Part shown: one piece after another, positions 45,726-54,636 of the stretch | How the letters are laid out: each line of letters opens with the position of its first letter | Position numbering within the stretch: the stretch's first letter is position 1 | NCBI GenBank assembly: GCA_964626685.1 | Contig: CAZVJY010000010.1 | Span: 7,136 to 71,135, forward strand | Length of the DNA: 64,000 bases | Direction: 5' to 3' | Source of the DNA: RGEC01 sp964626685 | Lineage (GTDB): Bacteria; Bacteroidota; Bacteroidia; NS11-12g; UBA955 | Notes under the pieces: model-generated | Told to the model about the DNA's origin: nothing | Seen by the model: only the letters and a program-made list of their open reading frames with translations | Databases searched by the model: none | Position numbers and translations under genes: made by a program

Positions 45726-47348
45726 ATGTTAACGGTATCCAATATTTCACTCCGCTTTGGCAAGCGTGTATTGTTTGAAGATGTAAATCTCAAGTTCACG
45801 GCAGGTAATTGCTACGGCATTATCGGTGCCAACGGTGCGGGTAAGTCTACACTGGTGAAAATTATAGCCGGTGAAATTGAGCCCAATACAGGTTCAGTGG
45901 ATTTGGAGCCGGGCAAGCGCATGGCCGTATTGAAGCAAAATCACTTTGAGTTTGACGAGATTCCGGTTTTGCAGACCGTGCTTCGCGGACACCACCGCCT
46001 TTGGTCCATTATGGAGGAAAAAGACGCGCTGTACGCCAAAGCTGATTTTACCGATGAAGACGGTATGCGTGCCAGCGAGCTGGAAGCCCAGTTTGCCGAA
46101 ATGGACGGATGGAATGCCGAAAGCGATGCTGCCACCCTGCTCAGCAATTTGGGTATCGAGGAATCGATTCACGAAAAGCTGATGAAAGAACTCAGCGGTA
46201 ACCAGAAAGTACGTGTGCTTCTGGCGCAGGCCCTTTTTGGTAACCCCGATGTGTTGCTGATGGACGAACCCACCAACGACCTTGATGTGGAAACCATTCG
46301 CTGGCTGGAGGAGTTTCTCGCCGGATTTGAAAACACAGTGCTGGTGGTGAGTCACGACCGTCACTTTCTGGACAACGTTTGTACCCACGTGTGCGATATC
46401 GACTACAGTCGTATCAAGATATTTTCGGGCAACTACTCATTCTGGTACCAAAGTTCGCAGCTGGCTCTCAGGCAGCGCAGCGACCAGAATAAAAAAGCCG
46501 AGGAAAAGAAAAAGGAACTGCAGGAATTTATTGCACGCTTTAGCGCCAACGTGGCCAAGAGCAGACAAGCAACTGCCCGAAAGAAGATGCTGGAAAAGCT
46601 GGATATCGAAGAGATTCAGCCCAGCACCCGTCGCTACCCCGGCATCATTTTTAAACAGGAAAGGGAAGTGGGCGATCAGATTCTTACCCTGGATAATGTT
46701 TCGTGCAGTATTGGTAGCAACAAACTTTTCGGCAATATCAACTTCACAGTAAACAAGGGTGATAAAATTGCCTTTTTAAGCAGAAATACCCTAGCGCTGA
46801 ATACACTCTTCAAGGTTTTGTGGGGCGAGGTAAAGCCCGATTCCGGCGAGGTAAAGTGGGGCGTAACCGTGAAGATGGGTTTTTTGCCCAACGACAACAG
46901 TGCATATTTTGAAAAACCCATCAATCTTGTTGACTGGCTCCGTCAATACAGCACAGAAAAAGACGAAACCTTTATTCGCGGGTTTTTGGGCCGAATGCTC
47001 TTCAGCGGTGAGGAAACCCAGAAGATGTGCAATGTATTGTCTGGCGGCGAGAAAGTGCGCTGTATGCTTAGCAAGATGATGATTGAAAATCCAAACGTGG
47101 GTGTTTTCGATGAACCCACCAACCACCTTGATTTGGAAAGTATTCAGGCGCTGAACAATGGCCTTATCGAATATGCCGGTATTGTGCTGATGCATTCCCA
47201 TGACCAGGAAGTGATTAATACCGTGGCCAACCGCATCATCGAAATTACGCCGAATGGCATGATTGACAAATACATGACCTATGAAGAATTTGCCGAAGAT
47301 GCGTCTGTTCAGCAGCGCAGGGCAGAGTTGTACGGTTCAGTAAAATAA
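45726..47348 (+). CDS. ABC-F family ATPase (YbiT-like)
   Basis: A 540-residue cytoplasmic protein with two ABC domains and no membrane segment, of the ABC-F class that acts on ribosomes. Domain 1 has Walker A GANGAGKST at 34-42, signature LSGNQK and Walker B LLMDEPTNDLD. The inter-domain linker includes SANVAKSRQATARKKMLEKL. Domain 2 has signature LSGGEK and Walker B VGVFDEPTNHLD, but its Walker A is degenerate: the place of GxxGxGKST reads SRNTLALNT, without the lysine. The ATPase of domain 2 is therefore probably lost or altered. The overall pattern follows the Bacteroidota YbiT-like group. Confidence 0.92.
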   Translation: MLTVSNISLRFGKRVLFEDVNLKFTAGNCYGIIGANGAGKSTLVKIIAGEIEPNTGSVDLEPGKRMAVLKQNHFEFDEIPVLQTVLRGHHRLWSIMEEKDALYAKADFTDEDGMRASELEAQFAEMDGWNAESDAATLLSNLGIEESIHEKLMKELSGNQKVRVLLAQALFGNPDVLLMDEPTNDLDVETIRWLEEFLAGFENTVLVVSHDRHFLDNVCTHVCDIDYSRIKIFSGNYSFWYQSSQLALRQRSDQNKKAEEKKKELQEFIARFSANVAKSRQATARKKMLEKLDIEEIQPSTRRYPGIIFKQEREVGDQILTLDNVSCSIGSNKLFGNINFTVNKGDKIAFLSRNTLALNTLFKVLWGEVKPDSGEVKWGVTVKMGFLPNDNSAYFEKPINLVDWLRQYSTEKDETFIRGFLGRMLFSGEETQKMCNVLSGGEKVRCMLSKMMIENPNVGVFDEPTNHLDLESIQALNNGLIEYAGIVLMHSHDQEVINTVANRIIEITPNGMIDKYMTYEEFAEDASVQQRRAELYGSVK

Positions 47349-47368
47349 AATTTATTACACGTAAAAAC

Positions 47369-48091
47369 ATGACAAAAACACATAAAATCGCAGGAATCGC
47401 CGCCGTGTTGATGCTGGCAGCCTGTGGCGGAAAACAGGTAAATCCGGGTAAAGCGCTGAAAACGTCAGCCGATTCATTCAGCTACACTGTTGGTTACCAG
47501 GTGGGCAAATACATGAAAGGAAGTGGTGTGGACAAGATTGACTACAGTTCGCTCATCAAAGGTATTGAAGAAGCGCTCAAAAAGGATAGCGGATACGCAG
47601 TGGCAGAGAAAGATCTGCAGCGCGTGCAAACAGCCTATATGACCCGTGAACGCGAGAATAAGTCGAAAACGCTGAAAGAGGCCGCGGACAAGTGGATGGC
47701 AGATAATGCCAAAAAGCCCGGTGTTGTAAAACTTGCTTCAAAAGGACAGTACAAACTGCTTGAAAAAGGTACGGGAGCCGTTGCCGGTAAAAACGATACC
47801 CTCACATTTCACCTAAGGGTAAAAACCGAGAAGGGAAGGTTGTTTTTCAATACACGGGACAGACAGCCGGCCGGTATCAGCAGCAGCCTTACAGACATGG
47901 CCATGACACCCGCTTTGATGGAAGCATTTGAGAAACTGCCCGCAGGTTCGAAGTTTGAGGTATATACCACCATGGATGCTTCATCGCCTGTAAGCCAGTA
48001 TGTGAAGAGCTTTGAAGAGATGTACGGTATCGCTGTTTTTGAAATCGAGTATCTTGCGGTAAAACCGGGTAAACAGGATTTAGGCAAATAA
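47369..48091 (+). CDS. FKBP-like lipoprotein with degenerate isomerase domain
   Basis: A 240-residue lipoprotein (signal MTKTHKIAGIAAVLMLAACGG, lipobox LAAC). Residues about 30-110 resemble the FKBP_N dimerisation domain (SYTVGYQVGKYMKGSGVDKIDYSSLIKGIEEAL). The C-terminal half has the outline of an FKBP domain (DTLTFHLRVKTEKGRLFFNTRDR, PALMEAFEKLPAGSKFEVY), but the usual substrate pocket residues such as Y in VxYxG and the FDSS motif are not conserved. Related proteins are periplasmic chaperones like FkpA; here folding-helper activity without proline isomerisation is likely. A terminator follows. Confidence 0.82.
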   Translation: MTKTHKIAGIAAVLMLAACGGKQVNPGKALKTSADSFSYTVGYQVGKYMKGSGVDKIDYSSLIKGIEEALKKDSGYAVAEKDLQRVQTAYMTRERENKSKTLKEAADKWMADNAKKPGVVKLASKGQYKLLEKGTGAVAGKNDTLTFHLRVKTEKGRLFFNTRDRQPAGISSSLTDMAMTPALMEAFEKLPAGSKFEVYTTMDASSPVSQYVKSFEEMYGIAVFEIEYLAVKPGKQDLGK

Positions 48092-48117
48092 ACGCAAAAG
48101 AGTTATGACAAATAAGG

Positions 48118-48151
48118 CTGCCCGTCGTTAATCGGCGGGCAGTTGTTTTTT
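48118..48151 (+). terminator. Terminator after the FKBP-like gene
   Basis: Stem CTGCCCGTCG / CGGCGGGCAG (one G-T pair) with loop TTAAT, followed by TTGTTTTTT. Confidence 0.85.
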
Positions 48152-48202
48152 GGGTGCATGCCCATCTTAAAAACTGAAGGGCTTTTCCATTCAATATCAC
48201 CT

Positions 48203-48210
48203 TATCTTTG
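48203..48210 (+). promoter_or_regulatory. -7 promoter element for the methyltransferase at 48215
   Basis: TATCTTTG, an exact TAnnTTTG, 4 bases before the ATG at 48215. It indicates the start codon: an in-frame upstream ATG at 48143 lies inside the preceding terminator. Confidence 0.45.
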
Positions 48211-48214
48211 TACC

Positions 48215-49099
48215 ATGACCTTTCGCCGCGTGGTGCCCGCTCTATTGCCCGATTATGAACTGCTGGACACCGGTGGTTTTGAAAAGCTGGAGCGGTTTGG
48301 GAAATATGTGCTGCGAAGGCCAGAACCACAGGCGGTTTGGGACAAGGCCATGCCAGAGAGTGAGTGGGAAAAACGAGCCCATGCCTCTTTTTTTCGCAAA
48401 GGCGAAAAAGATGCAGAAGCCGGCAACTGGCAGGTAAAGCCAGGCATGCCTGACAGGTGGATGGTTTCCTATAAAACAGATGGCTTGAACCTGCGCATGC
48501 GTCTGGCATTAACGGCATTCAAACATGTTGGTATATTCCCAGAACAGGCCGAAAACTGGGACTTTATCGCGGGCAGTCTTGCAAAATGCAAAGTGAACCG
48601 CCCTCGTGTGATGAATTTGTTTGCTTACACCGGTGGGGCCTCTCTTGCGGCCTGCGCAGCAGGTGCAGATGTAACGCACGTAGACAGCGTGAAACAGGTG
48701 GTTAGCTGGAGCAAGGAAAATATGGAGGCTTCCGGATTGAAAGACATTCGCTGGGTGGTGGAAGACGCATTTAAATTTGTGCAAAGAGAGGTAAAGCGTG
48801 GTAAAACCTATCATGGTATCATTCTGGATCCACCTGCCTATGGCCGCGGTCCCGATGGAGAAAAGTGGATACTGGAAAAGCAAATAAACGATTTAATTGA
48901 AATGTGTTCCCAGCTGCTGGAGTCAGAGCATGCATTTTTTCTTGTCAATTTGTACAGTATGGGTTTTTCCCCTGTGATTACTGAGAATATGGTGATTTCA
49001 CACTTCCCTGCACAGCCCTTTGAAAGCGGAGAGCTTTTGCTGAAAGACAAGGCCGGAAGAAGTTTGCCAACAGGGACTTTTCTGCGGTTTTACCGTTAA
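48215..49099 (+). CDS. SAM-dependent RNA methyltransferase (RlmI/RlmK-like class I)
   Basis: A 294-residue class I methyltransferase. SAM-binding motif I is NLFAYTGGASLAACAAGADVT, the acidic residue follows in HVDSVKQ, and motif IV reads LDPPAYGRGPDGEKW, a DPPxF/Y-type motif typical of COG1092 23S rRNA methyltransferases. The N-terminal PUA domain of RlmI is missing or replaced by a short region (DYELLDTGGFEKLERFG). I use the ATG at 48215 because the -7 promoter element ends just before it. The target nucleotide is not known. Confidence 0.9.
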   Translation: MTFRRVVPALLPDYELLDTGGFEKLERFGKYVLRRPEPQAVWDKAMPESEWEKRAHASFFRKGEKDAEAGNWQVKPGMPDRWMVSYKTDGLNLRMRLALTAFKHVGIFPEQAENWDFIAGSLAKCKVNRPRVMNLFAYTGGASLAACAAGADVTHVDSVKQVVSWSKENMEASGLKDIRWVVEDAFKFVQREVKRGKTYHGIILDPPAYGRGPDGEKWILEKQINDLIEMCSQLLESEHAFFLVNLYSMGFSPVITENMVISHFPAQPFESGELLLKDKAGRSLPTGTFLRFYR

Positions 49100-49125
49100 C
49101 AGACATCTGTATAGCTTTGAATTCG

Positions 49126-49133
49126 TAAATTTG
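49126..49133 (+). promoter_or_regulatory. -7 promoter element for the T9SS protein at 49149
   Basis: TAAATTTG, an exact TAnnTTTG, 15 bases before the ATG at 49149. It supports that ATG over an in-frame TTG at 49131, which overlaps the element. Confidence 0.4.
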
Positions 49134-49148
49134 TATTTTATACCAAAC

Positions 49149-51923
49149 ATGCGCAAACATTTTCTGCTTTTGGCTCTTACTTGCCTTGGATCAACTGTTT
49201 TTGCCCAAACCGATATTTTCCAGCTTATGGAAAGAAAAGACCTTACGCTCGATGAAATTGAGCGCAGGGCCGAGGTGTATTTTCGGGAACACGGTACCGG
49301 AAAGGGTAGTGGCCATTATCAATACCAGCGCTGGCTGTATGAGCGCCGTTTTCATACGGATGAAAAAGGTAATTTTATTGAGCCGGAAAATGAGGACAGA
49401 GCCTATCATCAGGCTGTGCGCAACATGGGTGTAAAAAGCCGTGGTGTGTTTACCTGGAAGGAAGTGGGTCCAAAGACATGGAACCACACCAGTAGCTGGA
49501 ACCCGGGTGTGGGACGGCTTACCTCGGTTGCAGTAAATCCTGCAAATGAGAATATCATTTATGTGAGCAGTCCCGGTGGTGGTATATGGAAAACCACCGA
49601 CGGCGGCCAAAATTGGGAACCCTTAATTGACTTTGTGAATTCAGGATGGATGAATGTTTTTCATTTGTGCCTTGATCCGAATAACGAAAATACACTGTAT
49701 GCTTCACTTACATCAGGTGGTGTGTTGAAATCTACCAATGCAGGAGCCACATGGGTTACCACAGGTTCTGGTCCATCGAGCAGCCGACAGGTAAAGGTAT
49801 TTCCAGGCAACGCAAATTTGGTTTTTTGTGCTGCCAATAATGGATTGTGGCGTTCTGTCAACGGCGGCGCTACCTGGAAAAGGGTGGAGACGAACACTTC
49901 TGAGGATGTAGAGTTTAATCCCGCCAATAAAGCCATAATGTATGCCTGCGGCAACGGTGGAACTACTTACGTTCGCAGGTCTGCCGATACCGGCAAAACC
50001 TGGATTGGTATAGACACGACAAAGGGGATGTTGAAGTTGGGAAGAACTTTGATTGCGGTTACTCCCGCCAATCCTGCCAGGGTTTATGTGCTGCAGGCTT
50101 CAGGTAGTGTAATGGGTCGGTTTTATGTTTCCAATGACAGCGGAAAAACCTTTCAAACCACTGTCATTGGCAAAGCTTCAGAGGGTACGAATTATTTGGG
50201 CTACTCGCCTGATGGAACTGACACCCGCGGACAAGCATCCTATGATCTTGCTATTTGTGCCAATCCTGTTAATCCCAATGAGGTTCATATTGGAGGTATA
50301 ATATGTTTTAAATCAGTTGATGCAGGACAAACATTTACTGCAACCACTGTGTGGACCTATCCCAATGGAATAGGCTACAATCATGCCGATGTGCATGCAC
50401 TGGAATGGGTTAATACTACTATATATGCCGGTACCGATGGCGGTATATTCCGCAGCCCTAACAATGGCGGCGATTGGGTGGATCTGACAACCGGTTTGGG
50501 TATACGGCAGTTTTACCGCATTGCTTGTTCGCCTATTGAGCCCAAAATAGTTATTGGCGGAGCCCAGGATAACGGAAGTACTTTTAGGCGTACGGACGGG
50601 GTTTGGTACGAGTGGCTCGGTGCAGATGGGATGGATTGTGTTACATCACCCAATGATCCTGAGGTTGCTGTAGGAACAAGCCAGTTCGGAAATTTATACA
50701 GGACTGAGAATTCCGGTCAAAGTTACAGAAACCTAACCAGGCCAGTTGCGGGTAACTGGGTTACCCCCCTTGTAATGCATCCAACCAATCACGACACACT
50801 TTGGGGCGGTTATAACGGGGTGTATCGCAGTGATGATGGCGGTTCCTCATGGGATAAACTTACCACCGGTATTAACAATAATCTGGATGTACTGGCAGTT
50901 GCTCCTTCAAATACGAGATACATATATACATCAAGAGGAAATATTCTATACCGAAGCGCAAATGGGGGCGCAACATTAAAAACAATTACCGCACCCGCGA
51001 CTATTACCTCCATTTTTGTGAGTAAGTATAATCCGCTCAGAATATGGATTTCCTGCAATAGCAGCACCAACAGGGTTTACCGGTCCGATAATGGCGGAGA
51101 TGACTTGGTTGATATAAGCGCCGGACTTCCCACAATGGCAGCCCGTTCTGTGGTGGTGGATGAGGATGCCCATCAGACCATCTATGTAGGGATGAATATC
51201 GGCGTTTTTTACCGCGATACCATAACCAAATCCTGGGCAGAACATGCAGTTGGACTGCCTTTGGTGGCTGTAAACGAAGTGGAATTGCAAAAATCAGGAG
51301 CCAAACTGCGCGTGGCAACCTATGGACGTGGTGTGTGGGAAAGTGATTTGCGGAATGTGGTGTTGCCCTGTGCTCCGCCTGATAAGAATTTCATGATGGT
51401 TGATGGTGTAAACCACTTCAGTGCTCGCGTTAGCTGGAATCCTTCAGACGATGCTGTTACCTATACCACGCAATATAAGCTTTCCACTGATACCGGTTGG
51501 ATTACCAAATCTGCAGCAACCACCAATACACGAGATACGTTTACTGGTTTGAAGTCCAATGCGGCATACAAATGGCGTGTAAGAAGCAATTGTAACATGA
51601 ACAATGGTGTTTTTGCCGAAGGTAGCTTCAATACACTCGTGAATGGGTTAAACAAAATTGGTTCCGGTTACAGTGCCCTGCGCATTTATCCCCAGCCTGC
51701 AGGCAATCTGGTAAATATGGCCTTTTACACGACACAGGCGGGTGTTGCCGGAATAACCATGTATGATATGGCCGGAAATGCTGTGCTGGGAACCAGATTG
51801 AACGCAGCCGCAGGTGAAAACAAACTTCCTCTGGACGTGGCTATTTTGCCCGCCGGTCGTTACCTGCTGAAAGTGCAGACTGAAAACAGATTGATTACCG
51901 GCACATGCGTGCTGGTTAAGTAA
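49149..51923 (+). CDS. T9SS-secreted beta-propeller protein with fibronectin type III domain
   Basis: A 924-residue secreted protein, starting at ATG 49149 with signal peptide MRKHFLLLALTCLGSTVFA. The body carries many Asp-box repeats of the sortilin/BNR type (KTTDGGQNWEPL, KSTNAGATWVTT, RSVNGGATWKRV, RSPNNGGDWVDL, RSDDGGSSWDKL). A fibronectin type III-like segment is at about 750-830 (SARVSWNPSDDAVTYTTQYK). The last 80 residues form a T9SS type A sorting domain (RIYPQPAGNLVNMAF to YLLKVQTEN). It resembles the protein at 20462-23062 in plan and repeat sequence. Its stop is 6 bp from the converging DoxX gene, with no clear terminator between. Confidence 0.9.
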   Translation: MRKHFLLLALTCLGSTVFAQTDIFQLMERKDLTLDEIERRAEVYFREHGTGKGSGHYQYQRWLYERRFHTDEKGNFIEPENEDRAYHQAVRNMGVKSRGVFTWKEVGPKTWNHTSSWNPGVGRLTSVAVNPANENIIYVSSPGGGIWKTTDGGQNWEPLIDFVNSGWMNVFHLCLDPNNENTLYASLTSGGVLKSTNAGATWVTTGSGPSSSRQVKVFPGNANLVFCAANNGLWRSVNGGATWKRVETNTSEDVEFNPANKAIMYACGNGGTTYVRRSADTGKTWIGIDTTKGMLKLGRTLIAVTPANPARVYVLQASGSVMGRFYVSNDSGKTFQTTVIGKASEGTNYLGYSPDGTDTRGQASYDLAICANPVNPNEVHIGGIICFKSVDAGQTFTATTVWTYPNGIGYNHADVHALEWVNTTIYAGTDGGIFRSPNNGGDWVDLTTGLGIRQFYRIACSPIEPKIVIGGAQDNGSTFRRTDGVWYEWLGADGMDCVTSPNDPEVAVGTSQFGNLYRTENSGQSYRNLTRPVAGNWVTPLVMHPTNHDTLWGGYNGVYRSDDGGSSWDKLTTGINNNLDVLAVAPSNTRYIYTSRGNILYRSANGGATLKTITAPATITSIFVSKYNPLRIWISCNSSTNRVYRSDNGGDDLVDISAGLPTMAARSVVVDEDAHQTIYVGMNIGVFYRDTITKSWAEHAVGLPLVAVNEVELQKSGAKLRVATYGRGVWESDLRNVVLPCAPPDKNFMMVDGVNHFSARVSWNPSDDAVTYTTQYKLSTDTGWITKSAATTNTRDTFTGLKSNAAYKWRVRSNCNMNNGVFAEGSFNTLVNGLNKIGSGYSALRIYPQPAGNLVNMAFYTTQAGVAGITMYDMAGNAVLGTRLNAAAGENKLPLDVAILPAGRYLLKVQTENRLITGTCVLVK

Positions 51924-51929
51924 ACCTTC

Positions 51930-52283
51930 TTAGAGACTGCAGAAGCTTACATAAGCGCAAAGGGCGAGCAATACCGCGTTGATGGCGATGTTCTTAAACT
52001 CTTTGTGCTTGTAGTGGTGCAAGGCTGCAAAAATCATGGTCAGGCCCAGGCAGGTTGAGGACATCAGCGTAACAATCGGCAGAAATCCTGTTAATGAAGG
52101 GAGAATTACGCCCAATGCACCCAGCAATTCAAGAATACCTACCAGCCTTACGGATGTTTCGGGATATTCGTTAACCCAGGTCATACCGGCGCCGGACAGT
52201 TGTTCCATGCTGCGGGTTGCTTTCATGATGCCTGCCAGTCCGAAGAGGGCGGCCAGAATAATTTTTACAATTAGGAGTGTCAT
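51930..52283 (-). CDS. DoxX family membrane protein
   Basis: A 117-residue protein with four predicted membrane helices and the DoxX-like pattern: IILAALFGLAGIMKATRS at the start, VRLVGILELLGALGVILP in the second helix, and a C-terminal HHYKHKEFKNIAINAVLLAL. DoxX/SURF4-related proteins are often linked to quinone or thiol redox reactions, but the role of the short forms is unknown. It lies 55 bp after the GyrI-like gene and could be read from the same promoter. Confidence 0.88.
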   Translation of the reverse strand: MTLLIVKIILAALFGLAGIMKATRSMEQLSGAGMTWVNEYPETSVRLVGILELLGALGVILPSLTGFLPIVTLMSSTCLGLTMIFAALHHYKHKEFKNIAINAVLLALCAYVSFCSL

Positions 52284-52338
52284 TGTTGTTTAATTTGTTT
52301 GCAACAATAGAAAATGTGACTCAAAAATAAAAACTGGG

Positions 52339-52812
52339 TTATACCGCTTTTACCGGAATGTAGATTTCTTCTTCGCTGTCGGGGTGTCCTTGAATATAGC
52401 CTGCAGGCAGTTTTTCAAAGTGGGGGCGGTTGTCCAGTTCATATCCTGATTGCGGCAGCCATTGGGTGTAGATGTAATTGAAAATAGATGTGTCAGGTCC
52501 TTTGTGGTTAAATACAGCATATAGACCTGCAGGCAAGGCAAATGTTTCCCATGGCGAATCCATGCTTTCGGCATACTGTGCTGAAATCAGGGCGTATTTT
52601 ATGAACGCATTATCAGGATTGAAGCTTTCGAAATACTTTTCCGGGTACACATTTACCGAATAAAAAAAGTCCGGTTCTGCAGTGATAAGTTGTTTTTGCT
52701 GCTGCCGGAAGCTGCTCCACAGGATTTGAGTTTTGTTATTCGAAAGAGACATTTCTGTCGAAATGCCGCATAGCATTACTGCAGGGCTTTTAAAAAAACG
52801 GGGATATTGCAT
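52339..52812 (-). CDS. GyrI-like small molecule-binding domain protein
   Basis: A 157-residue cytoplasmic protein with the GyrI/AraC effector-binding fold: KSPAVMLCGISTEMSL at the N-terminus, FALPAGLYAVFNHKGP in the middle and the terminal FEKLPAGYIQGHPDSEEEIYIPVK. No DNA-binding domain is attached. Such stand-alone domains bind drugs or sequester small compounds. I chose the ATG at 52812 (MQYPRFFKSP); an ATG at 52830 adds six residues. It is the first of two minus-strand genes ahead of DoxX. Confidence 0.88.
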   Translation of the reverse strand: MQYPRFFKSPAVMLCGISTEMSLSNNKTQILWSSFRQQQKQLITAEPDFFYSVNVYPEKYFESFNPDNAFIKYALISAQYAESMDSPWETFALPAGLYAVFNHKGPDTSIFNYIYTQWLPQSGYELDNRPHFEKLPAGYIQGHPDSEEEIYIPVKAV

Positions 52813-52845
52813 GTTGCAATTTCCCCGCAATCAAGATAACAACAA

Positions 52846-54417
52846 TTAGATTTTACTAACAATGGTGTTTTTGTATCCTTCAACTGACAGAAGATATTGA
52901 CCCGAAGCCAAGTGGCTGATATCCAAACTTCCGCCGTCAATTCTTCCTTCAAGAAGTATTTTGCCTCCAATATTGTAGAGGGTGAATTTTGGGTTTGAAC
53001 CTTTGAGATTTTGTATTTGTACCAATCCTAAGCTAGGGTTGGGAAAGAGAATAGGTTCTTCAGCTTTGTTGGTTGCAGTATTCAAAATTCCGAAACTAAC
53101 CATGTTGGATATGCCAGGAGAAAATGAACCGGAACCGGAATGGCAAGCAACATCGGGTCTGAAACCGATGGCATAGCGGTTGTTTCCTGAAGGAGGTGTT
53201 AAATCGCTGTAGGATCGGGTGGTAACAGCTACGCTGCCGATTTCGGTAAATGGACCGTTTTTGTTGCTTCGGTAAATTACATACGTACTTATGGGATAAA
53301 TACCCATATAATCTGTCCAGTTTAGGTTATTCTCTCCATTTACCCCCAAACTTGCTGTCAGATGCATTGTTGTATGGGTGTACCAACGGTTTTCTGCAGA
53401 TTCATTTCCGCATGTGTCCAAAATAGAAACGTAATAGGTGTAGGGTCTTTGTTTAGGTATGGATGCTGAATCGATATACTCGCTTTGGAATGGGTTTGTT
53501 ATGGTGGCAATTTTATTGAAGGTGCCAAATGTGGAGGTCTCGCGATACACATAATAGGCTGCGGTGGCCCCGGGGTTTGCCGGTGTCCATTTTATCTTGT
53601 TCTTTCCGGTTGCACTGTCTGCCACCACTATGCACAAAGTCTGTATCGTGGGTGTCGTGGTGTTGATATAAATACTGTTTGAGCGGAAATAACATCCATA
53701 AAGGCTGTCATTAACCGTTACATAATACTCACCGCTGGTTTTGGCATAAATGGTGTTTTTGTTTCGGGTACCGGTGGTCCAGTTGTAATTGTAGCCGCCT
53801 GAAGCTTCCAGTTTAACACTGTCACCCAGACAAAAGGCCGTATCTCCCATTGCTTTGATTTTTAAATTATCCAGCGAGATAATATTAAGGTATATTGTGT
53901 CACTGGTAATTCTGCATTTCCCGGAAGTGGTCTTGGCAAAGTACTTGCCTGATTTGTTTACACTGATGCTTGTTGCAGTTTCACCGGTGTTCCACTGAAA
54001 TGGCGCATTTGAAGTTGCGAACAGATTTAAAGACTGACCTTTACAAAGGGTGATGTTTCTTCCGGGATATGGAAAGGCGGAAACAGAAAGAAACTTGTCA
54101 GACAGCTGCACGTTCATTACCGGAGTGGTGTCTGCACATCCAAAAACACTGTCAACGGCAGCAACCTGAAAATTGCCGGAGAAGTCAATTACTCTTGTTT
54201 TTCCAATGTAGCCGTCATTCCATATTATGTAACTTGGATTGCCTGTGTAGGAAACGGATACGGTAATTTGGGTAGCACAGGTGTCAATGCTTAGTTTTGG
54301 GGTGGTAAACTGCAGATTGTAGTTGGTATAACAGCTGAAAGCACTTTGAGCATGCGCTGAAACGGTAGTTGCAAATGCCAGTAAAGTAAAAATGGACAAT
54401 GTTTTTAAATTCCTCAT
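52846..54417 (-). CDS. T9SS-secreted protein with Ig-like and fibronectin-like domains
   Basis: A 523-residue secreted protein. The ATG at 54417 gives a signal peptide (MRNLKTLSIFTLLAFATTVSA); earlier in-frame ATGs up to 54525 would bury it. Several Ig/PKD-like segments with cysteine pairs follow (TLCKGQSLNLFATSNAPFQW, AFCLGDSVKLEASGGYNYNW), then two fibronectin-like domains (KIKWTPANPGATAAYYVYRE, LNWTDYMGIYPISTYVIYR). The end is a T9SS type A sorting domain (PILFPNPSLGLVQI to YLLSVEGYKN). Function is likely cell surface or matrix. An inverted repeat lies 84 bp upstream. Confidence 0.88.
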   Translation of the reverse strand: MRNLKTLSIFTLLAFATTVSAHAQSAFSCYTNYNLQFTTPKLSIDTCATQITVSVSYTGNPSYIIWNDGYIGKTRVIDFSGNFQVAAVDSVFGCADTTPVMNVQLSDKFLSVSAFPYPGRNITLCKGQSLNLFATSNAPFQWNTGETATSISVNKSGKYFAKTTSGKCRITSDTIYLNIISLDNLKIKAMGDTAFCLGDSVKLEASGGYNYNWTTGTRNKNTIYAKTSGEYYVTVNDSLYGCYFRSNSIYINTTTPTIQTLCIVVADSATGKNKIKWTPANPGATAAYYVYRETSTFGTFNKIATITNPFQSEYIDSASIPKQRPYTYYVSILDTCGNESAENRWYTHTTMHLTASLGVNGENNLNWTDYMGIYPISTYVIYRSNKNGPFTEIGSVAVTTRSYSDLTPPSGNNRYAIGFRPDVACHSGSGSFSPGISNMVSFGILNTATNKAEEPILFPNPSLGLVQIQNLKGSNPKFTLYNIGGKILLEGRIDGGSLDISHLASGQYLLSVEGYKNTIVSKI

Positions 54418-54500
54418 ATTAGGTAAAATGTTTAAATGCGATGTTGCAAAATTCTTTATCAGAGCTATTAGTGATATCATAGATGCGTCATCAATACTTC

Positions 54501-54531
54501 TGTTTAATGAATAAGCCAGACTCATTAAACA
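54501..54531. repeat. Inverted repeat upstream of the T9SS gene
   Basis: TGTTTAATGA / TCATTAAACA, 10 bp perfect arms separated by 11 bases. No T tract follows it on either strand, so an operator or processing hairpin is as likely as a terminator for the TonB receptor gene, which ends at 54637. Confidence 0.45.
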
Positions 54532-54636
54532 AAAAAATGGTGAATAGGTTTGGTTGGGTTTAAAACAAGATTTACGAATTAGAACCGGAATGTGCCGATA
54601 TCACTCCTAAGTACTTTGGGATAACACAAGTTAATT

